The position numbers and the translations under genes were made by a program. 64,000 nucleotides of DNA from the NCBI RefSeq assembly GCF_013347965.1, contig NZ_CP048810.1:3409501-3473500 (forward strand), written 5' to 3'. Shown piece after piece: positions 54,518 through 63,078 of the stretch (the stretch's first letter is position 1; every line of letters starts with the position of its first letter). The notes beneath the pieces were generated by a model. It was not told the DNA's origin and searched no databases. It saw only the letters and a list, made by a program, of their open reading frames with translations. The stretch comes from Pseudomonas bijieensis (lineage in GTDB: Bacteria; Pseudomonadota; Gammaproteobacteria; Pseudomonadales; Pseudomonadaceae).

Positions 54518-56593
54518 CTACCGAGTGGGCTTGACCGTCACCGGCGCCTTGCCCGCCTTCATCTGCTCCAGCAGCGGCGCGCACTGGTTCGGCTCACCGC
54601 CGCTGGGCGCCACCAGTGCCAGCAACCCGGCGGCCGGTGCGGCGATCACGCCCAATGCCACCATCCCGGCACCGCGCAGCATCAGCGGTACCGCCTTGAC
54701 CCCGGCGGCGGGCTTGGCGAACGTGCCTCGTACGTACAATGGCGAGCGCAGGGAAATCAGGCGCCAGCCCTTGGACTCGGGGGTGATGGTCAGGTCCAGC
54801 TGTTCACTCGCCATGTTCGCCGTGCCGTCGATGTAGATGATCGCGTTCTCGGTGTCGAACACGAACAGGCGTGTGGTTGCCAGGCCGGTTTTGATGTCGA
54901 AGTCCGCCGCCGCGCAATTGATCTTCACTTCCTTGTCGCCAAAGATCTTCCCCACCACGTAGTTGCCAACGTTCAGCCCCGCCAGCTCCATCAATTCCCG
55001 GCTGATGGCGCCATCGTTGATGAGCATTTTCAGTGTGCCGTTGGAAGTGCCCAGCAACGCCGCCACCGAATTGCCGCGCCCGGAGATATCGGCATCGCCG
55101 TTCAATTCACCGAAGCTGGTTTTCATCGGCTCAAAACCCGGAAACAGCTGCTTGAGCTTGAACCCACGCGCCGTCAACTTCGCCTGGCCTTCAAGGGGCT
55201 GGGTGTGCCCGTTCAGGCGGATCTGTGCATCGAGCCGGCCACCAGCCACGCCGAAGCGCAGGGGCTCAAGGCTCAACTGCCCATCGTTGAGCACCAGATG
55301 GGTGTAAAGGTCGGTGAACGGCAACTGTTCGCTATGGACAATGCGCTTGCCGGTGAACTCCACATCGGCGTCCATCACGCTCCAGCGCTCGGTGCGAAAC
55401 TCTTCCACGGGCAAGACCTTGTCGGCCGGCTGCTTGCTGGCGCCGCCCCGGGCCTTTTGCTCGGTATTGGAGTCAGCACCGATCAGCGGCGCCAGGTCGC
55501 TGAACAGCAGTTGATTGGAGACCAGTGCGCCACTGAGTTTCGGCCTGGGCTGGCTGGCGACGTAGGCCAAGTCACCGTGGATATCGCTGTCGCCGATCTT
55601 GCCGTTGAACGCCTCATAGCGAAACAGCGCCCCACCCGGCTCATGCAACTTGGCAATCAAGCGGCCATCGGTGGCATAAGGCGGCGAATCCGGCAGGGTC
55701 ACGCCGGTCAGCGGGTAGAGATGAGCCAGGCTGTTGCCGGCCAGTTTCAGACGCAAATCCAGGGCCCCGAGGTTCATCGGGTCGGTCAGGGTGCCAGCCA
55801 GTTCGACGCGGGTATCGGCGATCTTCGCCTGGGCCTGGATTGGAAAGGGTCGTGATGCATCCTGCAAGGCCAGCAAGCCGCCGACCTTGCCGGAGCCGCT
55901 CAGGTTTTGCCCGTGATACTGCCCGGTGACCTTGAAGGCGAACGCGTAGTCCTGCGGTGTCGCACCTTGGTCCTGGGCTTTTTTCGCGGCCTTGTCACCG
56001 ACGATATCGCTGAACGGGATGGGTTTGCCCAGCGGGTCGATCAATAGGTCGAGGCGGGTCTTGAGCCTCTGGTCATCAAGGATGACGTGGCCTTTGTCGA
56101 AGCCGATGGCCCCGATGTCCACCACCCAGCTGGATGGCTCGGCATCCGGGTCTTTCGGATCGAACTGGAAGATCCAGTTGGCGCGCCCGTCGGCCAGGCG
56201 TTGCAGGTTGGCGTCGGGTTCAGTCAGGTCAATGCGCGGGATCGCCACCCGTCGGGCCAGCAGCGCCAGGGGCGAGATACGCAATTCAACACGCTTGAGC
56301 GTGACCATTTGCGGGGTTTTCGACCAGTCCGGGTTACCCAGGCTCAAGTCCTCGGCCACCACATGGGGCCAGGGCAACCAGGCTCGCCAACCCCCTTCCT
56401 CTGGCTCACGCTGCCAAGCCACCGCCAGGTTGCCGTTGATGGCGAAGGGGCGATGCAGTTCCTCGGAAACCTTGGCATTGAGCGTGGGCTTTATGCGGTT
56501 CCAGTCGAAGAAAGCGATGACCAGGACCAGCACCGCCAGCAGGACAACAAGGCTGGCAAAGCTCCAGGCGAGGATTTTCGAGGTGCGCGTCAT
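54518..56593 (-). CDS. AsmA family protein
   Basis: The 691-residue inner-membrane-anchored protein has one N-terminal helix (ILAWSFASLVVLLAVLVLVIAFFDW) followed by a large periplasmic part. The start of the family pattern is RIKPTLNAKVSEELHRPFAINGNLAVAW, and the C-terminal AsmA_2-type region has LNGDADISGRGNSVAALLGTSNGTLKMLINDGAISRELMELAGLNVG. AsmA-like proteins are thought to carry lipids across the periplasm. I start at the ATG at 56593 because AGGAG lies before it and the helix follows directly; the longer frame is less likely. Confidence 0.93.
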   Translation of the reverse strand: MTRTSKILAWSFASLVVLLAVLVLVIAFFDWNRIKPTLNAKVSEELHRPFAINGNLAVAWQREPEEGGWRAWLPWPHVVAEDLSLGNPDWSKTPQMVTLKRVELRISPLALLARRVAIPRIDLTEPDANLQRLADGRANWIFQFDPKDPDAEPSSWVVDIGAIGFDKGHVILDDQRLKTRLDLLIDPLGKPIPFSDIVGDKAAKKAQDQGATPQDYAFAFKVTGQYHGQNLSGSGKVGGLLALQDASRPFPIQAQAKIADTRVELAGTLTDPMNLGALDLRLKLAGNSLAHLYPLTGVTLPDSPPYATDGRLIAKLHEPGGALFRYEAFNGKIGDSDIHGDLAYVASQPRPKLSGALVSNQLLFSDLAPLIGADSNTEQKARGGASKQPADKVLPVEEFRTERWSVMDADVEFTGKRIVHSEQLPFTDLYTHLVLNDGQLSLEPLRFGVAGGRLDAQIRLNGHTQPLEGQAKLTARGFKLKQLFPGFEPMKTSFGELNGDADISGRGNSVAALLGTSNGTLKMLINDGAISRELMELAGLNVGNYVVGKIFGDKEVKINCAAADFDIKTGLATTRLFVFDTENAIIYIDGTANMASEQLDLTITPESKGWRLISLRSPLYVRGTFAKPAAGVKAVPLMLRGAGMVALGVIAAPAAGLLALVAPSGGEPNQCAPLLEQMKAGKAPVTVKPTR

Positions 56594-56970
56594 GCACAAG
56601 GCTCCTGATGAACAAATCAGCGTCTCGCAATCGCGACGCCTTGGAAACACGAACCTGCAGTCGGTTCGTTATAAAGGGTTGGACTGGTAGAACGGCCCAC
56701 AGGTGCCGATGAACGGCGCAAAAAAAGCCAGGATCCTGACCAACCAGCCAACAAACTGTTACCGCACCCGCACATTTGCGAGGCGTCGATGGGTACAAAA
56801 TACCCACGACAGTGCAAAACCGCACCTCGGAAAAGCCCGTTCTAGAGCCTTCCGCGCAAACAATCAATTCCGTTGATTATTACCATTGTCTTTATGAACT
56901 TTTATATCGACTTATCGAGAGTAGCATTGCCCTCGTACCCACTTTATCGCCCTCCCAAGGAGCAACGATC
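56594..56970. other. Divergent promoter region between asmA and the repeat-protein gene
   Basis: No gene is seen in these 377 bases. It holds divergent signals for asmA and the secreted repeat protein. The inverted repeat GCGTC-TCGCAATCGCGA-CGC lies near the asmA end, and an AT-rich stretch (56860-56930) precedes the repeat-protein gene. I found no promoter I would name with confidence. Confidence 0.4.
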
Positions 56971-57480
56971 ATGAAACGCCAATTACTGATGAGCCTGTCC
57001 CTTTCACTGCTGGCCTCTACTGCTTTCGCACTGCCAGCTTCCGAACAAGCCACGCCACAGGTCAAGGACAGCCACTCTGTCTACAGCCAGACGGTTGCTG
57101 AAGGTGGTCGTGATCGCCTGGAAGAAAAAGGCCTGGTTCAAGATGGTTCCGACCGTACGCCACAAGGCCAGACCCTCGCAGCCGACGGTTCCGACCGCAC
57201 CCCACAAGGCCAGACCCTCGCAGCCGACGGTTCCGATCGCACCCCACAAGGCCAGACCCTCGCAGCCGACGGTTCCGATCGCACCCCACAGGGCCAGACC
57301 CTCGCAGCCGACGGTTCCGACCGCACCCCACAAGGCCAGACCCTGGCAGCTGACGGTTCCGATCGCACTCCACTGGGCGAAACCCTGGCCGAAGGTGGTT
57401 CTGACCGCACCCCACTGGGCGAAGCCTTGGCAGCAGACGGTGGTGACCGCGTGATCGAACGCAACAGTGCAGTGAGCTGA
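56971..57480 (+). CDS. Secreted protein made of 14-residue tandem repeats
   Basis: The 169-residue product has a signal peptide (MKRQLLMSLSLSLLASTAFA, cut before LPASE). After about 35 residues come five identical repeats GSDRTPQGQTLAAD and two diverged ones (GSDRTPLGETLAEG, GSDRTPLGEALAAD), bounded by degenerate half copies (GGRDRLEEKGLVQD and GGDRVIERNSAVS). The repeat is rich in Asp, Arg, Gly and Pro with no cysteine or aromatic residue, so it is probably extended or disordered. The function is unknown; similar small repeat proteins exist in fluorescent pseudomonads, sometimes labelled phage infection protein without proof. AAGGAGC before the ATG decides the start. Confidence 0.88.
   Translation: MKRQLLMSLSLSLLASTAFALPASEQATPQVKDSHSVYSQTVAEGGRDRLEEKGLVQDGSDRTPQGQTLAADGSDRTPQGQTLAADGSDRTPQGQTLAADGSDRTPQGQTLAADGSDRTPQGQTLAADGSDRTPLGETLAEGGSDRTPLGEALAADGGDRVIERNSAVS
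57145..57438 (+). repeat. 42-bp tandem repeat, seven units
   Basis: Seven in-frame units of 42 bases start with GGTTCCGA. The first five encode identical residues with few base differences among them, and the last two diverge. Near-identity at the DNA level suggests recent copy-number change by slippage or recombination. Confidence 0.9.
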
Positions 57481-57497
57481 GCCCATGGTGGCCCGGA

Positions 57498-57527
57498 AAA
57501 AAGCCCGATTCCTCCAATCGGGCTTTT
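57498..57527 (+). terminator. Terminator after the repeat-protein gene
   Basis: A strong stem AAAAGCCCGATT and AATCGGGCTTTT, with six loop bases, lies 17 bases after the stop and ends in a short T run. It is a typical Rho-independent terminator, and its A/T flanks could let it work both ways. Confidence 0.85.
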
Positions 57528-57636
57528 GACTTTTCAAGCCCTTCGTTTTCCCCAATCGATCCCTCTCTACCGTTCGACGTTGGCAAAGCCGATTTGCTAG
57601 AGTGCGTCGCTCCCATGAATCAGAAGTCAGCTTGCG

Positions 57637-58269
57637 ATGCTGCCCCGCGCCGAACAGAAACAACAGACCCGAATTGCCCTGATGGATGCAGCCCGCCATT
57701 TGATGGAGTGTGGCCGGGGATTCGGTAGCCTGAGCCTGCGGGAAGTTGCCAGGACGGCAGGCATCGTGCCCACCGGATTCTACCGGCACTTCGACGACAT
57801 GGACCAACTGGGCCTGGCACTGGTCTGCGAAGTCGGCCAGACCTTTCGCGAAACCATCCGCCTGGTACGCCACAACGAATTCGTCATGGGCGGCATTATC
57901 GATGCCTCGGTGCGGATCTTTCTCGATGTGGTGCAGGCCAACCGCTCACAGTTCCTGTTCCTGGCCCGCGAGCAATACGGCGGCTCCCTGCCGGTGCGCC
58001 AGGCCATCGCCCAACTGCGCGAAGACATCAGCTCGGACCTGGCTGCCGACCTGGCCTTGATGCCCAAGCTGCAGCACCTGGACCTCGCAGCCCTGGGGGT
58101 GATGGCCGACCTCATCGTCAAGAGCGTGTTCGCCACCCTGCCGGACATCATCGACCCACCCGCCCACGCGCTCCCCGAACACCTCACGCCCCAGGCGAAG
58201 ATTACCCAGCAACTGCGGTTCATCTTTATCGGCCTCAAGCATTGGCAAGGGCTGGGCAGTACCGAATAA
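57637..58269 (+). CDS. desT: TetR-family regulator, DesT-like
   Basis: The 210-residue product has a TetR helix-turn-helix (RIALMDAARHLMECGRGFGSLSLREVARTAGIVPTGFYRHFDDMDQLGLAL) and a ligand domain with RLVRHNEFVMGGIIDASVRIFLDVVQANRSQFLFLAREQYGGSLPVRQAIAQLREDI. It closely fits DesT, which in P. aeruginosa senses acyl-CoA saturation and represses the desaturase genes desCB. There desT lies next to the ureEFG genes, as here. The desaturase genes are not in this window. Confidence 0.85.
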   Translation: MLPRAEQKQQTRIALMDAARHLMECGRGFGSLSLREVARTAGIVPTGFYRHFDDMDQLGLALVCEVGQTFRETIRLVRHNEFVMGGIIDASVRIFLDVVQANRSQFLFLAREQYGGSLPVRQAIAQLREDISSDLAADLALMPKLQHLDLAALGVMADLIVKSVFATLPDIIDPPAHALPEHLTPQAKITQQLRFIFIGLKHWQGLGSTE

Positions 58270-58319
58270 CCCACTGTTTTCTTTGCAAAGCCGCAAAATG
58301 GTGCGAAATATTTCAGCGC

Positions 58320-58334
58320 GCACCAATATGGCAC
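58320..58334 (+). promoter_or_regulatory. NtrC-like binding site before ureE
   Basis: GCACCAATATGGCAC resembles the NtrC consensus GCACCAnnnTGGTGC, with the left half perfect. It lies about 60 bases before the sigma-54 promoter, a normal enhancer position. Confidence 0.55.
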
Positions 58335-58388
58335 GCAATCCGCCCCATCCTGAAACGCCATCCCAGCTATTTCCTACACCTCCTTCGA

Positions 58389-58405
58389 TTGGCAAGCCCC
58401 TTGCT
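58389..58405 (+). promoter_or_regulatory. Sigma-54-type promoter before ureE
   Basis: TTGGCAAGCCCCTTGCT has the GG (58391-58392) and GC (58403-58404) ten bases apart and matches the RpoN consensus TTGGCACG-N4-TTGCT well. It lies about 37 bases before the ureE ATG, so ureEFGJ appears nitrogen-controlled. Confidence 0.75.
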
Positions 58406-58441
58406 CTAAACACAGCACTGTTCATTGCTGGAAGCACTCCG

Positions 58442-58942
58442 ATGCTGGTGATTCACCGCAGAATCGACACTCAACCGCGCTGGGACGCCGAGTTGCACCT
58501 GACCTTCGACGCCCGCAGCAAAAGCCGCCTGCGCTGTTTCAGTGCCGAGGGTGAAGACGTGGGGTTGTTCCTTGAGCGAGGCCAGCCGCCGTTATACGAC
58601 GGCGAATGCCTGCAAGCCGAAGACGGTCGCATCGTGCGCGTCTGTGCCCGCGCCGAGCAATTGCTGCATGTCACCTGCGCCAACGCGTTCGAACTGACCC
58701 GCGCCGCCTATCACCTGGGCAATCGTCATGTCGCCCTGCAAGTGGGCGACGGCTGGTTGCGCCTGTTGGACGATTACGTACTCAAGGCGATGCTCGAACA
58801 ACTGGGGGCCCGCGCCGAATCCATCGAAGCGCCGTTCCAACCGGAACACGGCGCCTATGGTGGCGGCCATCATCATTCCCGGCACGGCGACGAAGATTTC
58901 AACTACGCGCCACGCCTGCATCAATTCGGCGTGCGCACATGA
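58442..58942 (+). CDS. ureE: UreE, urease nickel metallochaperone
   Basis: UreE brings nickel to the UreDFG-urease complex. The 166-residue product has the N-terminal peptide-binding domain (MLVIHRRIDTQPRWDAELHLTFDARSKSRLRC), the metal-binding domain with the conserved histidine in RAAYHLGNRHVALQV, and a histidine-rich tail GGGHHHSRHGDED. It starts at the ATG at 58442, since homology starts there, and overlaps ureF by four bases (ATGA). Confidence 0.95.
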   Translation: MLVIHRRIDTQPRWDAELHLTFDARSKSRLRCFSAEGEDVGLFLERGQPPLYDGECLQAEDGRIVRVCARAEQLLHVTCANAFELTRAAYHLGNRHVALQVGDGWLRLLDDYVLKAMLEQLGARAESIEAPFQPEHGAYGGGHHHSRHGDEDFNYAPRLHQFGVRT

Positions 58943-59613
58943 ACCCGGCCTGGGCGCTGCTGCGTCTGGCCAGCCCACAGTTGCCAATTGGCGGCTACAG
59001 CTATTCCCAAGGGCTGGAGATGGCGGTGGACAACGGCCAGGTAAAAAATCCCGACGACGCACGTCGCTGGATCAGCGATCAATTGCTGCTGAACCTGGCC
59101 CGCTTCGAAGCGCCCTTGTTGCTGGCTCACTGCACCGCAGCAGCCGCTGACGATTGGGACGCGCTGCTGCAACATTGTGAAGCGCACCGCGCCAGCCGGG
59201 AAACCCGTGAGCTGTATCAGGAAAGCCGGCAAATGGGCTACTCGTTGCAGCAACTGCTCGCCGGCCTGCCGGAGCTCGACGCCACCGCACGGGGCTTTCT
59301 GGAACAACGCAGCGAGCCGCACCTGGCATTGTGCTGGGCCTTGGCCGCCCGCGCCTGGCATATCACCCCCCAGGACGCCCTCGCCGCCTGGCTGTGGAGT
59401 TGGCTGGAAAACCAACTGGCAGTGCTGATGAAAACCCTGCCCCTGGGCCAGCAAGCCGCCCAGCGCCTGACCAGCGAACTGCTGCCGCTGTTGCAACAGG
59501 CCCAGCACAACACCTCGAACCTCGATCCCGATCATTACGGCAGCGCCGCGTTTGGCCTGTCCCTGGCGTGCATGGCCCATGAGCGCCAGTACAGCCGTCT
59601 GTTCCGTTCCTAG
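58939..59613 (+). CDS. ureF: UreF, urease accessory protein
   Basis: UreF joins UreD and UreG in the activation complex and controls the UreG GTPase. The 224-residue helical product has LLRLASPQLPIGGYSYSQGLEMAV near the N-terminus, TRELYQESRQMGYSLQQLL in the centre and ending with SLACMAHERQYSRLFRS. The ATG overlaps the ureE stop. It is followed nine bases later by ureG, which has AGGAG before its start. Confidence 0.95.
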   Translation: MNPAWALLRLASPQLPIGGYSYSQGLEMAVDNGQVKNPDDARRWISDQLLLNLARFEAPLLLAHCTAAAADDWDALLQHCEAHRASRETRELYQESRQMGYSLQQLLAGLPELDATARGFLEQRSEPHLALCWALAARAWHITPQDALAAWLWSWLENQLAVLMKTLPLGQQAAQRLTSELLPLLQQAQHNTSNLDPDHYGSAAFGLSLACMAHERQYSRLFRS

Positions 59614-59622
59614 GAGACACCC

Positions 59623-60237
59623 ATGAATACACAACCTCTGCGCGTCGGTATCGGCGGCCCGGTGGGTTCCGGCAAGACCGCCCTGACCTTGGCCCTGTGC
59701 CTGGCCCTGCGTGAACGCTACAACCTGGCGGTGGTCACCAACGACATCTACACCCGCGAAGACGCCGATTTCCTGGTACGCAACGAGGCCCTGGCGCCGG
59801 AGCGGATCATCGGCGTGGAAACCGGCGGCTGCCCGCACACGGCGATTCGCGAAGATGCGTCGATCAACCTTGAGGCGGTGGATCAGTTGAATCGACGCTT
59901 CCCGGGCCTGGACCTGATCCTGGTGGAATCGGGCGGTGACAACCTATCAGCGACCTTCAGCCCCGAGCTGTCGGACCTGACGATCTATGTGATCGACGTC
60001 TCGGCCGGCGACAAGCTGCCGCGCAAGGGCGGACCGGGCATCTGCAAATCAGACCTGCTGGTGATCAACAAAATCGACCTGGCACCGCTGGTGGGCGCGT
60101 CCCTGGAAATGATGGACAGCGACACCCGGCGGATGCGCAACGGCAAGCCCTTCGTGTTCAGCAACCAGAAGACCGGCCAGGGCCTGGACGACATCATCGC
60201 CTTCATCGAACGCCAGGGCCTGCTGACCGCCGCCTGA
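59623..60237 (+). CDS. ureG: UreG, urease accessory GTPase
   Basis: UreG hydrolyses GTP to drive nickel insertion into urease. The 204-residue product has the P-loop GGPVGSGKT (residues 11-19), the metal motif CPH in [17 protein letters not shown], and the switch/G regions [14 protein letters not shown] and [16 protein letters not shown]. It lies between ureF and the ureJ-like gene in one operon. Confidence 0.97.
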   Translation: MNTQPLRVGIGGPVGSGKTALTLALCLALRERYNLAVVTNDIYTREDADFLVRNEALAPERIIGVETGGCPHTAIREDASINLEAVDQLNRRFPGLDLILVESGGDNLSATFSPELSDLTIYVIDVSAGDKLPRKGGPGICKSDLLVINKIDLAPLVGASLEMMDSDTRRMRNGKPFVFSNQKTGQGLDDIIAFIERQGLLTAA

Positions 60238-60268
60238 TCTTTCCGACTGACCACAAGGAAGCCTATCC

Positions 60269-60841
60269 ATGACCTTCAAACGTATCCTCGGCGCCCTCGC
60301 CCTGCTACTGACCCCAGCCCTGGCCTTCGCCCATCCCGGCCACGGCGACAACGGTCTGATCGCCGGCCTCGGCCACCCCATCGGCGGGCTCGACCATTTG
60401 CTGGCGATGCTCGCGGTCGGCTTATGGGCCGCACAACAACAGGGTGCCGCACGCTGGGCGCTGCCGTGCACCTTCGTCGGCACGATGCTGCTCGGCGGCC
60501 TGCTGGGCTTTGAAGGCCTGGCGCTGCCGGCGCTGGAAGGCGGGATCGCCGCCTCGGTGCTCGCCCTGGGCCTGGCGGTGGCACTGGCCGTGCGTCCGCC
60601 GTTGAGCCTGGCAATCGGCGCGACGGCACTGTTTGCGCTGTTCCATGGCGTGGCCCATGGCCTGGAACTGCCAGACATGTCGAGCCCCTGGGCCTATGCG
60701 GCAGGGTTCGTCGCGGCCACGGCGGCGCTGCACGGCGCAGGTTTTGCCCTGGTGCGGGTGATGCCACGAGCGGCGGCGCCATTGGTTCGGTTGGCTGGGG
60801 CGGCTTCTGCGGCGACCGGGGTTTGGTTGTTGGCCGGTTGA
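60269..60841 (+). CDS. ureJ: HupE/UreJ-family membrane protein, possible nickel permease
   Basis: The 190-residue product has a signal segment (FKRILGALALLLTPALAFA), then the HPGHGDNG and HPIGGLDHLLAML histidine motifs of HupE/UreJ and about five further helices. Relatives beside urease or hydrogenase genes import nickel. Position 31 bases after ureG supports supply of nickel to urease; direct proof is not available from sequence. Confidence 0.9.
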   Translation: MTFKRILGALALLLTPALAFAHPGHGDNGLIAGLGHPIGGLDHLLAMLAVGLWAAQQQGAARWALPCTFVGTMLLGGLLGFEGLALPALEGGIAASVLALGLAVALAVRPPLSLAIGATALFALFHGVAHGLELPDMSSPWAYAAGFVAATAALHGAGFALVRVMPRAAAPLVRLAGAASAATGVWLLAG

Positions 60842-60860
60842 TTTCAAGCGCCCGTTAAGG

Positions 60861-60938
60861 CCTCATCGCGAGCAGGCTCGCTCCCACATTAATCGGTGTA
60901 CACCATACCCTGTGGGAGCGAGCCTGCTCGCGATGGCG
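60861..60938. repeat. REP pair after ureJ
   Basis: Outside-in REP units flank a spacer of about 25 bases (ATTAATCGGTGTACACCATA), the spacer itself being partly palindromic. It may act in 3'-end processing of the ureEFGJ message. Confidence 0.85.
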
Positions 60939-61020
60939 GACTCGCAGGCCCCTCATCTCTCGGGCCTGCCACTCTGCTACCATGTCGCGCAATCGCCCCC
61001 AGCCGTGACGACGTCCGCCA

Positions 61021-62154
61021 ATGCCTGATGCTTCCCGCCCCGCCCCCCAGCCTGAATTGACCGCCCTGTTCGCCACGGTGCGTGAGCATTTTCACGAGGT
61101 GATCGTGCCAATGTGGCAAGGCCCGGGCTGGAATGCCGAACTGGCGTTGCCCTACGAATCCCTGGATGCCAGGCATGCGCCGCTGCCGCCCCAGCGCTAC
61201 CGCGCCATGGCCTGTGCACGGCAGTTGTATGTGTTCGCCAGCCTGATTGGCGAAGTGCCCCAGGCCGAGGAGCGGGCCAGCGCATTGTTCCGCTCGTTGC
61301 AACGGCACTTCCACGATGCCGAACATGGCGGCTGGTTCTACAGCATCGACCCGCAGGGCACACCGCTGGACACCAGCAAGGACCTTTACACCCACGCCTT
61401 TATCCTGTTCGCCTGCGCCCATTACTGGGGCAAGGTTCGCGAACCGCTGGTGGAATCGGTGCTCAACGCCAGCCTGGAGGTCATTGCCCAGCGCTTTGCC
61501 AGTACAGACGGCCTCTACGAAGCCAGCCTCAAGCGCGACTGGTCGACGAGCGGATCCGGCCCGTTGCAAAACCCGTTGATGCACTTGGCCGAAGCGTTCC
61601 TCGCCACCCTCGCGGTCCGCGAAGACGCCAACGTCCGCCAAGCGTTGCTGAGCCTGTGCGACGGGATGGCCAAGCATTTCATCGAACCGCAGCAACGGGT
61701 CATGATGGAAAAACCACTCAAGGCTGTGGATAACTGGTTCGAGCCGGGTCACCAGTTCGAATGGTATTACTTGCTGGCCTCATCGCCCCTGTTGCGCAAC
61801 GGCAAGTTGCACAACGCCCTGGAACACAGCTTCGGCCATACCGAACAACGCGGCGTCGAGCCGGACTCCGGTGCGGTGTGCGCGATGCTGGACCTGGAGC
61901 CACAAGCAGGCCCACGCGATGCCACCCAACGAATCTGGGCTCAGGCGGAATACTTGCGGGCGCTGACATTGCGTTCGGGAAGCGAAGGGACTTTGTTGTC
62001 TCAACTACGGGCGTTGCAACAGCATTTCCTGCATGCCAAGGGCTGGAACGAATGCCTGGACGCCGATGGCATGGTCAGCCGTCGGGACATGCCGTCCACC
62101 ACGCCGTATCACCTGCTGACCTGCTATCGCGGGCTGGCCGATTATCTAGGCTGA
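61021..62154 (+). CDS. AGE family epimerase/isomerase
   Basis: The 377-residue product is an (alpha/alpha)6-barrel enzyme related to N-acylglucosamine 2-epimerase and mannose/cellobiose isomerases. Typical segments are FHEVIVPMWQGPGWN, GGWFYSIDPQGTPLDTSKDLYTHAFILFACAHYW, LQNPLMHLAEAFLATLAV, and EPGHQFEWYYLL with the catalytic histidine and glutamate region, RDMPSTTPYHLLTCYRGL near the end. The exact sugar is unknown; many Pseudomonas relatives act on mannose or fructose. It stands alone between REP pairs. Confidence 0.9.
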   Translation: MPDASRPAPQPELTALFATVREHFHEVIVPMWQGPGWNAELALPYESLDARHAPLPPQRYRAMACARQLYVFASLIGEVPQAEERASALFRSLQRHFHDAEHGGWFYSIDPQGTPLDTSKDLYTHAFILFACAHYWGKVREPLVESVLNASLEVIAQRFASTDGLYEASLKRDWSTSGSGPLQNPLMHLAEAFLATLAVREDANVRQALLSLCDGMAKHFIEPQQRVMMEKPLKAVDNWFEPGHQFEWYYLLASSPLLRNGKLHNALEHSFGHTEQRGVEPDSGAVCAMLDLEPQAGPRDATQRIWAQAEYLRALTLRSGSEGTLLSQLRALQQHFLHAKGWNECLDADGMVSRRDMPSTTPYHLLTCYRGLADYLG

Positions 62155-62161
62155 TTGGCAA

Positions 62162-62302
62162 ACCGCTATCGCGGGCAAGCCTTGCTCCCACAGGGATTTG
62201 AGCAGCCCTGCTCCCCCAGGGATAGATCAAGCCTGTGGGAACAGCCCTATTTCCCAGAAATGAATCAAAACCTGTGGGAGCAAGGCTTGCCCGCGATGAA
62301 CG
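62162..62302. repeat. REP pair with diverged inner units
   Basis: The outer units ATCGCGGGCAAGCCTTGC and GCAAGGCTTGCCCGCGAT form an inverted pair. Inside lie degraded copies (GCCCTGCTCCCCCAGG, CTGTGGGAACAGCC), so this is a decaying BIME between the convergent AGE and SDR genes. Confidence 0.75.
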
Positions 62303-62313
62303 ATAACGCGGTC

Positions 62314-63078
62314 TTATGTTTTGTTGCGCTCAATGGCGAAACCAGCCCAGGTCTGGCTCACCGGCATCAGCTCCAGGCTGTTGATGTTGATGTGCGCGGG
62401 AGTGTTGAGCACCCAGAAAATCGTATCGGCGATGTCCTGTGGCTGGATCGGCTCGGCACCGGCGTAGGTGGCGTTGTAGCGCTCCTGGTCGCCACCGAAG
62501 CGCACCAGGGAAAACTCGCTTTCGCACAGGCCTGGCTCAATATTGCTCACCCGCACGCCCGTGCCTTGCAAGTCGCAACGCAGGTTCAGGGAAAACTGTT
62601 TGACGAACGCCTTGCTCGCGCCATACACGTGGCTACCCGGATACGGGTAGTTGCCGGCGATGGAACCCAGGTTGACGATCCCGGCCCCTCGGCCGTGGGC
62701 GATCAGGCGCGGCAGCAGCAGGCGAGTGCTATAGATCAGCCCTTTCACATTGGTGTCGACCATGGTGTCCCAGTCATCGAGATCACACTTGGGCGCCGGG
62801 TCGACGCCCAGGGCCAGGCCGGCGTTGTTGATCAGCCCGCGCAATTTGGCGAAGGACGGCGGCAGGTTGGCGATTGCCTCTTCCATGGCCTTGCGATCAC
62901 GCACGTCCAGGACCAGGCCATGGACTTCGGTCTGCTTCGACAGCTCTGCACAGAGAGCATTGAGGCGTTCTTCACGACGACCGGTCAGCACCAGTTTCCA
63001 ACCGGCCTCGGCAAAACGACGGGCACAGGCTTCACCAAAACCGGACGTCGCGCCGGTGATAAACAGGGTGTCAGACAT
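62314..63078 (-). CDS. SDR family NAD(P)-dependent oxidoreductase, YdfG-like
   Basis: The 254-residue product is a classical short-chain dehydrogenase: MSDTLFITGATSGFGEACARRFAE (TGxxxGxG cofactor loop), LINNAGLALG (NAG motif), and the catalytic Ser-Tyr-Lys in VNLGSIAGNYPYPGSHVYGASKAFVKQFS. It resembles E. coli YdfG and serine/3-hydroxy acid dehydrogenases. Similar genes lie between ureJ and an ABC transporter set in P. aeruginosa. GGAG precedes the start. Confidence 0.93.
   Translation of the reverse strand: MSDTLFITGATSGFGEACARRFAEAGWKLVLTGRREERLNALCAELSKQTEVHGLVLDVRDRKAMEEAIANLPPSFAKLRGLINNAGLALGVDPAPKCDLDDWDTMVDTNVKGLIYSTRLLLPRLIAHGRGAGIVNLGSIAGNYPYPGSHVYGASKAFVKQFSLNLRCDLQGTGVRVSNIEPGLCESEFSLVRFGGDQERYNATYAGAEPIQPQDIADTIFWVLNTPAHININSLELMPVSQTWAGFAIERNKT

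Noticed and set aside
57004..57873. A 289-codon minus-strand frame across the repeat protein
   Set aside because: It mirrors the 42-base repeats and the start of desT; the plus frame has a signal peptide, ribosome site and terminator.
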